Positions 56,829 to 64,000 of a stretch of DNA of 64,000 bases are shown here, one piece after another. Positions within the stretch are counted from its first letter, which is position 1. Each line of letters opens with the position of its first letter. Origin of the DNA: Cephalotrichum gorgonifer (taxonomy: Eukaryota > Ascomycota > Sordariomycetes > Microascales > Microascaceae). The notes beneath the pieces were generated by a model that saw only the letters and a list, made by a program, of their open reading frames with translations, made no database searches and had not been told where the DNA came from. Location: NCBI GenBank assembly GCA_900312665.1, contig ONZQ02000003.1:1530986-1594985 (forward strand), written 5' to 3'. The position numbers and the translations under genes are program-made.

Positions 56829-58463
56829 GTTAGGAGCTCTCGCCAAGGTGTATGAATGATACCGATGGTGGCTGGTGTTGTTCTTAGATCGGTTCAAAAT
56901 TGTTGAGATGACGGTTTGGGAGGAGAGGCAAACACAGAAGATATCGTCGTCTCTTTATACCTTCTTCTTGGCTTCCCAGCTCCCAGCTCTAACCGCGGTC
57001 TCGGCATGTACGGAAGCGAAAGGTCACGAAGCGATCACTCTTCCCAAAGGATGGTTCGATTCGTCCCCGGAAAAGGTCACATTATCACGAACTCGTATTT
57101 CGTGGAACCTTCCCATGAGGGTATATCGGTCCGTTAATAAATTTGTGTATCGTAGGCCCAGGTGAGGGACTGCGTGGCAACCATCCCATATCTGGATTCC
57201 CCGGTCTGTCGGTGCACGAGCGATATATGGTGGAAGTACAGAAACCTTATCCAGTCATGGCTACCTTCACGGCTTTACTGTCGTATGTTCTCCTGAAATA
57301 TACTTACCACGAAGAAGTCAGTTTCCGATGAAGCATCCAGCTACGTCTCACACGTACAGGTCCAATCGTGCGCCTCATTTTCACGATAGTCTTGAATCCA
57401 TGAGAAGGCAAGTATGGTCTGGGCAGAGCTGTGAGGTAGTCCTGTGACAGGACCGCCATCGAATATAATCGAAATCCATGGTGAGAAACATCTCCGCATT
57501 TGCGAAACGTTACTCGACGGTAGTTCCAATTCGATGAATCTCTGACCAAGAGGATGCACCGAGGGAGACTTTACATACCGATCATATGAGTGCCGTATTA
57601 ACCGGTAACATGGCGCAAAGTTCGAATATTAATCAAGAATTAGTAAACAGGGAATAGTCTGTGCTCGGTTCCGGGCTCTCGCAACGTTACCTAGGGTCGT
57701 CTGGGGGTATCACAGCTTTTAGCATAGATGTTGTGACACGAAATATCTCCCAATAAGCGTACTCTAACGCAGGGGATTAGGAGCACACGAGATTTCCTCC
57801 CCAAGCGAGTGATTTCCCCTATGGTGGAACGTAAGAGCGTCGTAACGGGGCCCGGGGATGACTACCACTCTCGGTTTAGGAGGTTTATCCTCAAGGCATG
57901 ATGCGTGCCAGCATCTCGATGGCTTGTCGCAAATAACAAATAACACATACATGTAATTGAGTAGTATTAGCCAGCACCCAGAGATTACAGGTATTAGATG
58001 AATAATATGAACTGGAACGATACACATACGTTATGATTAACATCAACTGTTCTGTTACCTTACAGTCGATCCAGGCATGCCATTCTTCATCTCACAATAC
58101 GCCAGAGGCGGGCACGTGGAACAGGTATCAGGGCACCACTGCTCTAGCGGGAAAAAGAGGGAAGGGGGGGGGGCACTTTTCTCCTCATGCTGTGTCATAA
58201 ACCACAAAAGGAGTAGCACGGCGGAAAAAGATACGATTACCCGTTCGTGAACGGATACCCCTATTTATATTCGTGCCTAGACACACTCAGAGTCACTTAT
58301 CGCAGGTGCTGAGAATGGAGGGAACTCCTGATAATCAATTTGAATACGAAGTAAATGTATAAAGCCAACTGTAGCCATTCAACCCCATCATAAGAAAATA
58401 ATAAAATACCATGAAAACCAACCCGTGAGGTATTACGTCAAACTCATAAAACCCATGAAATTC
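56829..58463. other. Intergenic, 1.6 kb without a supportable gene
   Basis: The promoter of the small secreted peptide lies at its left end. A run of about ten G near 58165 is the only simple repeat. Confidence 0.55.
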
Positions 58464-61400
58464 CTACCAAGCCTGCGTAAACTCCGGCGTTGCTGCCATT
58501 GACTGAAGGGTCTTTACAAAAGAAAGGGTATCATTGCTTGCTTCTTTCGGCGTATGTGCGGTGATCATTGATCTAGGTGTTCCTGAGCGAAAAGTTGAGG
58601 ATTTGGGTGACTGTTGAAAATGACGAGTCGGGGTTCTAGGCGAATGCGGGAGGTGGTGAACCGGGGTTTTGGGTGACGGTAGGGAAGAGACGGAAGTGTC
58701 CGTCTGGTCGGAAACGGATAGGGTCGGGAGCCACGACTCCACCCAGGACTTCCGATCTTGATTCCAAGAGAACCGGAAGATGGTGTTGTTAGGGGAGCGA
58801 GGTGGCCGGGCCAGTGAAGGCGTCATAGCCTCAGGGCTGGTTGGCTCTTCCGCCGGTGAAGGCGGAAGGGAACTAGCTGGGAGAGCTGAATTGAAAACGC
58901 CGGCACTTAATTGGGTGGCGATCCTTCGCACTGATGTTGGCGGCTTTTCGACATTGGTCGTGATGTTCAAGTTCGACTTGATAGGTGTGTGCCGCATCTG
59001 AGTCCGCTGGCGCTTGGCGGATGCTGGTCGATTGTAAGGCACTATTGGGCTGTCAGGATTCCGTCGCGGAAGCTGGTCCTGCGACGCTGAGCGAGATCGG
59101 CTCCCGTGGATCGCACAGTCCTTGGATGGACGTTCTTCAATAACTCGGAACTGGGAGAGATCGATGGGGCCTGCAGATGTGGAACGGTGCACCCTCCTTG
59201 ACGATGACCGAGGCTGCTGACTGGAATCCCGCCCGGACGGAGAGGGAAGTATCTCGTGAGTATCCTGTCTCGACGAAGAACGAGGTATCGGACGGAAATC
59301 TCGGCTAGATGAAGGACGAGGTGTCTCGTGAACATCCCGCCTAGAAGAAGGACGAGGTGTCTCGTGAACATCCCCCCTAGAGGAAGAACGAGGTACATCG
59401 CGAACACCATGCCTCGAAGAAGACTTAGTTGCTTGACGACCATCCTTTCTTGAGGAGGGGCGGGGTATTTGACCGGCTTCGGCGCCATTGGGCCTGTGAG
59501 TCCTCGAGCGGCCCCGACTTCGGTCCCTAGCCTTCTTCGCCGGTGCTGCGGTGGGCATGACGAATGTCGTTGCTGGGAGAAAGGGACCTGCCGGCGATCG
59601 GCCGCGCTCAACGGCGACACGTGTCTCGCTTCGGTATCGAGCTCTGCTAGTCTCAGGAGTATTCGGCCGTCGCTCTCTCTGAGAAGTCTCGTGGCAACTG
59701 GGGCTCCTCATCAACGCAAGATTGCTTTTGGTGAGTTCTCCTATCCTCTGGGATTTTGGGGGCGCGGAATAGGTCAGGGGTAGGAGCATGGGTGCTGCAA
59801 AGACAGGCTGTTCCTGTTGGAGAGCGGCCTTTTCCAAGTCCCTCACCACGCTCGATGGCCGCTTCTTGGTGGTTGGAGGAGTATCCCTAGGCAGGCCCGT
59901 GGCTTCCGACAAACTTCTCCGATGGATATTCTCGACCACACTCGTCACTTCGTGGACAGGAACCACAGGTGTCGCGTGGGCAGGAAGCCGCTCGATGACG
60001 ACGGTTTGGGTAGGGACAGGGGTTTGGCGACGAGCGGATGCGTTGGAACCGGACTGCGCATCGTACTTCTGAGGTGGGTCCAGGCTTCCGGAATCCTTCG
60101 TGGAGCTAAGCCCGGTGAAGTCCGTTGAGACGGATTGGCTCGGGGAGAGGTCACCTTTCCTCATCACCGGGAATACTGGGGGGAGGTTCCAGGGGTGCAA
60201 TGGCTTGTCTGTGGCGCTGTATAAGGGAGATTGGAGAATAGCCACTTCTCCACCCAAGATTTGTGGAGGCGGTGGGTTGAATTGCATGGGGGCGTAATTA
60301 ATGGGAGACATGGGGTGGTGACGGAGGGGAGACATCGTATGCGCATCGATGTATCGCTTAGTCCAAGACTCGGTGGGCGGAACAGTGAGGCGGGGACGCC
60401 GGGAGAACGGCGTAGGGCTAGGCCCAGTGGGCGTAAGAACGTTCGAAGGTATTGGCCGCAGGGCATCCAGACTGGTATTGAGCGAAAGCTTCGGCTGCCC
60501 CCGAGGCTTTGGCATCGTTCCACTCACGGGTGTCTGAGGCAAATTGTCGGCACGAAGGACCTCGGAAATGGTCGATACACCGAATGGGGCAACAGGCTTT
60601 TCGGCCTGCGCATGGGTGTTGGGGAAGGGAGCTGGCGATGCAGGAATGGCCGTGTCATCGTAGAACCGTTGTGGGTGAGCCGAAGGTGCACTGTCCGCAC
60701 GTGGCCGGTAGACCAGCTTCCCCCACGGCTCCTTGTCGGTATCTACCACCAGAAGCTCTCTATCGCTCCGGCCCAGGATACCATACACGTTCACCTCGCC
60801 GTTTTTTAGGCCGAGGATTGCGCTGGTACCGGCGTAGACAACGTCTTCTTCGGTTCCGGTACGGTTCGCAAACACGACAACGACCTCCTCCTCGCTATCT
60901 CTGTTGATGATGGGCTCCAGTCGCGATACCCAATGCATCAGGGTGTCCATATCAGGCTCGTGCGGAGAGCGGCTGAAGAGCCGACCTTCTTGGTTGGTTG
61001 GACATGCTAACGAGACAATGACAAGGTTCGATCGTACTTGTAAGACGTGACTTGCAAACTCAAAGGATCCCGGAAGACTGTCGAAACGAGAGGGACTATA
61101 TAAAACGATAATGTCAGCGGTAGTCGAAAGTGGGTAGAAACAGGCAACGACACATGGTACTGGGTAGAGGTGGAAAGGCAGAGAGAGGGGCGTGGGACGT
61201 ACGCAATATCTGTAGAAATACCGATCGTGACATTCTTGACGCCAGCGATATCCCCGTTGAAGAACCCACCCTGGCCTTCAAGAGCCCATGTCTCGTCCGT
61301 AGTCAAATGACTTTTCCGGTAGCTAGCTACAGTCTGGCCTTCACCATCGACGATGATAGCTGAGTTGTAATACTCGGGCGATGCGGGCCACTTCTGTGAC

Positions 61401-61743
61401 ACATCGACCTTCTCGGGGTACCCCACGACCACGGTGCAGTCGTACTTCAGAGCAACTGTTCGTGCCCAAAGGCTGCTGGTTCCTGAGCCAGTAGGTTCGA
61501 GGTGAGGGAATATTTCGGCGAGGGACTTGAAGTTGTAGCCTAAGGAGGATAGATGCGTAAGTACATTTCCGATTTTGGGGAGGAGCGAGATGGCGTTATC
61601 TCCTTACCCGTGAAGGCGAGCTCGGGCAGCACCAACACGTCCAGGTCCTCAGGGTTATCCTTCAGCAGAACGGCGTCCGCTCTGGAAAGGTTGTTGTTCA
61701 CGTCACCCCTGACCGGGGCGAACTGTAGACACCCTATCCTCAT
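58464..61743 (-). CDS. Nitrilase-superfamily (Nta1-like) protein with catalytic Cys to Ser and a long disordered tail
   Basis: Three exons, 61743-61608, 61539-61203 and 61095-58464, give 1034 aa. The N-terminal 300 residues are a carbon-nitrogen hydrolase domain: MRIGCLQFAPVRGDVNNNL, glutamate in LPELAFTGYNF, lysine in ASYRKSHL, and VKNVTIGISTDIAPSRF where the family has GIC-D. The expected nucleophile Cys is therefore Ser. The arrangement resembles the yeast N-terminal amidase Nta1, which deamidates Asn and Gln at protein N-termini. Beyond residue 300 the chain is predicted disordered, with Pro/Ser-rich text and tandem RPSSRRDVHETPRPSS-type repeats near its middle. Activity is doubtful. Start chosen at the ATG of MRIGCLQF, the usual family start. 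Confidence 0.85.
59260..59460 (-). repeat. Coding repeats, Ser-Arg-rich units in the nitrilase-like protein
   Basis: About five units of roughly 33-36 bp encode variants of PRPSSRRDVHET (SSRHGVRDVPR, SSRGDVHETPR, SSRRDVHETPR, SSSRDFRPIPR, SSRQDTHEILP). The period is about 11-12 residues. Confidence 0.75.
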
Positions 61744-64000
61744 CGTGGTAGTGTCGACGGGAATTGGGATGGTTGACAAGAAGTCTCGGACGCGGTGTCG
61801 TAGGGCGAGGGAGGATTAAAGTTTGCGAGACTAGACCCCGTGTGGCAAGTATCTCCCAACAACTAGGTCCGGGCTATTGCTCGAGTCGAAGTGTTACCGC
61901 ATCCTGTATCTGTTGAACAAGTATTACAGGGACTAAGATGAAAAGACATGAAATCATGGGTGGGGTGGAGGAGGGAAGCGAGATATAGATCCACAGTAAG
62001 ACCCAGAACGGAACACGACGCGCTTGGGGAAGGGGGAGGGAAAAGGGCGAAAAGGGATGAAACAGCGCCAAATGGCCGGGTTGTGGGCCTCCCCCTATGT
62101 TTTTGAAACGAGCGGCCTGGAAAAAGGCTGGGGGACGGGTGACACAAGCGCTAGCAAGGAGGGATCGAAGCATGGGGGAATTTGTGAGCTGGAAGTATTG
62201 TTGCATTGGGCAACCTCGGTCAGCCTGTGGTGGGGATTATACGATGGGCCAAGTGCCCGGGGAGTCCAATGAGCCGCACCGACGGTTGCTCTTGTCACCC
62301 TCCGCCTTATTTTAGACCTGGGGCAGGCGCTAAAAGATAAGCAGGAACCGTGTTGTCGGGACGGGATACACATTAAGTCAGAGGCAAGGGCGGCCCATAG
62401 AATGCTCTGCCTGTCCTGTGAGACCAATTGTAGAAGTGGCGCTCGATCTATCTGCACGGGAAATTGGACTCGTGCTCGAATATGCAGGAAGGGGGAGCAT
62501 ATGCTAGTAATTTGCGTCCAGTCATTTGAATCTTGGGCGCCAGCTAAGGTGCAGCTTCGCTCCTTTGGACAGGTGCAGTGGTGTGAAGAGACAAAACAAG
62601 GCACTTCGGACAGAGGTAGCTGCGCGCGGCCAAAAAAAGCGGGAGGTGACCTTTTACCAAAGTATCCTATAGGTCCGTGGTGGTCAAGATCGTGGTCTCC
62701 GAGGATGCTGGTCGGCGCCAACTGCAATCATTGGGTGTGAAGGTGGGTCAAATCTATATTTGGCTATTATTCGGCCAAGCTTCACCGCTTGGGCGGCGCG
62801 TAAATGCAGGGGCAGCCCACCAGCGTGGGCCAGTGGCAGCACGAGTATGTAAGCGCTGTCTTCCCGGTTGGGGAATGATGACACCTCAACCTCACACGAT
62901 CCATCCAATGACTTCCTCGCATCCCATCCCAGGTACGAAGAGTCCGAAACGTGACCACATATTTGTACGACAACGCAAAAAAGTAAACAAAAATAGCTAT
63001 GGCGACAGCTGGCTGGATTAAGCTTTTTGTCACGACCCGGCCACCTCGGCGAGGTGTTCCTGCTCTACCTTCCGAATCGAGCTGCCAAAGCACCTGAAAC
63101 GAGCGCCCTCCCAATCCCCTTGGCCGTTGCCTGTTGCAGTGGGATGCGAATGGACCCTTCGGGATACATATCCCGCCTTGACCCGTACCCTTCTTGTACT
63201 CATGGAAGCCCAGGCTCTCAATTCGTCCGATCAGGGTGGCTTGATCCTTCAAGCTTGCTTATATTTCGGATTTGTGAGTGACCTACCGGCCCGCCGGCGG
63301 GACTAGCCCCGAGTATGTTGTAATTGTGCTTGTAGTCTCCCTCGGTCGGCCCGTCGTAAATACATCCCTCAGGCGCTGCGGATCTGGGGTCGAGGCGCCC
63401 ACCTCCTTGGCGAGAACCACACACGGACCACAGTCCCCTCCTTTGAACGTTTCATCTAAGCGCTGCGGCGGCTCGGAAATTGCACTCACGGTGCTGGCAG
63501 GCCACGTATTAGACATCCTGCCTCGCCGACTGATCGTCGTCGTATGGTCAGGTTAGGTCCCTGTCGGGGCCTCCACTGCTTGTCCAGGCACGCATATCCG
63601 CCTGGTCACGCTTCTTAGAGTCCATTGGACGCCGATACAAATACGTAGCTCTGGCCAGTGGGGTGCCTTTTTTTCCACCGATGGAGAGCGCGCTCCCCTA
63701 CCTTACTGTGCTGGTGATTCTATAAACGCGGGCCGCCCTTGCTCTTCCTGAGATTCTACGAATCATAGTAATATAAGGTCCTCTGGCTTGCAAGTCTCTC
63801 CTTCGACGTCGGTTGAGGCCGGCCCTGTCTCCTGTATAACTGTATCACCATCGCATTGTTCCTCTGTAATTCTCCCATTTACCTTGCCCTAACATGGCCA
63901 CAAGCCTAGGGCTTACCTGCTCGGCGTGCAATGCCGAGGGGTCATCTGTATGTTAGCTAGTACTGCAACATTCCCGAGACTCGGAAAATATTAAACACCT
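61744..64000. other. Right end of the window, no supportable gene
   Basis: Several short open frames on both strands, none with family likeness, credible splice partners or a good start. A gene cut by the window edge cannot be excluded. Confidence 0.5.

Noticed and set aside
58780..60907. Several + strand open frames over 58.8-60.9 kb
   Set aside because: Shadows of the long GC-rich, low-complexity exon of the nitrilase-like gene on the other strand.
62095..62727. 210-residue open frame on the minus strand near the right end
   Set aside because: No domain likeness, no ATG-linked conserved start, compositionally like intergenic DNA.
1..64000. CRISPR arrays, insertion sequences or prophage
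   Set aside because: The window is eukaryotic; the repeats found are minisatellites, and no transposase or reverse-transcriptase motif was seen.

Overview
This window is nuclear DNA from a filamentous ascomycete (Pezizomycotina; Sordariomycete-like gene style, inferred). The evidence is short GT-AG introns of about 50-110 nt with CTAAC-type branch points, multi-exon genes on both strands separated by 0.3-2 kb, highly reducing polyketide synthases (HR-PKSs), fungal P450 types, a proline/glutamine-rich fungal annexin and a YAT-type amino-acid permease. Exon boundaries below were worked out by hand from splice signals and reading-frame continuity. Nothing was searched against a database, so family names rest on motifs I recognise.

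Region 1 (about 0.7-36.6 kb) looks like one secondary-metabolite gene cluster. In order it holds a DHA1-type MFS transporter (717-2293, -), a complete HR-PKS (3357-11581, -), P450-1 (12824-14737, +), a membrane-bound O-acyltransferase of the wax-synthase type (15073-16350, -), a 14-helix DHA2-type MFS exporter (17812-19852, -), a LovG-like FSH1 serine hydrolase with a 19-nt exon (20597-21441, +), P450-2 (21518-23135, -), an EthD-domain protein (23490-24011, -), a CYP52-like P450-3 (25555-27228, -) and a second complete HR-PKS (28465-36633, +). Both synthases read KS-AT-DH-cMeT-ER-KR-ACP, have no thioesterase, and carry an Asn-Gly repeat linker at the same place between KS and AT. A plausible reading is that the two synthases make two reduced, C-methylated chains, the hydrolase releases at least one, the P450s oxidise the product (one perhaps at a chain terminus), the O-acyltransferase esterifies a hydroxyl, and the MFS proteins export the product. 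No pathway-specific transcription factor was seen. A tRNA-Ser(AGA) gene lies just outside the left edge.

Region 2 (37.4-44.7 kb) holds a disordered hypothetical protein, a short-chain dehydrogenase that may or may not belong to the cluster, and two divergent genes for secreted, cysteine-containing proteins of unknown function separated by a degenerate repeat array.

Region 3 (46-64 kb) is mostly ordinary: an intronless bacterial-type cold-shock protein, an annexin, a TauD/TfdA-type dioxygenase, an amino-acid permease, a tiny secreted six-cysteine peptide with a C-C-CC-C-C framework, and an Nta1-like nitrilase-superfamily protein whose expected catalytic Cys is Ser and which has a very long Ser/Arg/Pro-rich tail. 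Long stretches (54.5-56.5, 56.8-58.5 and 61.7-64.0 kb) show no gene I can support.
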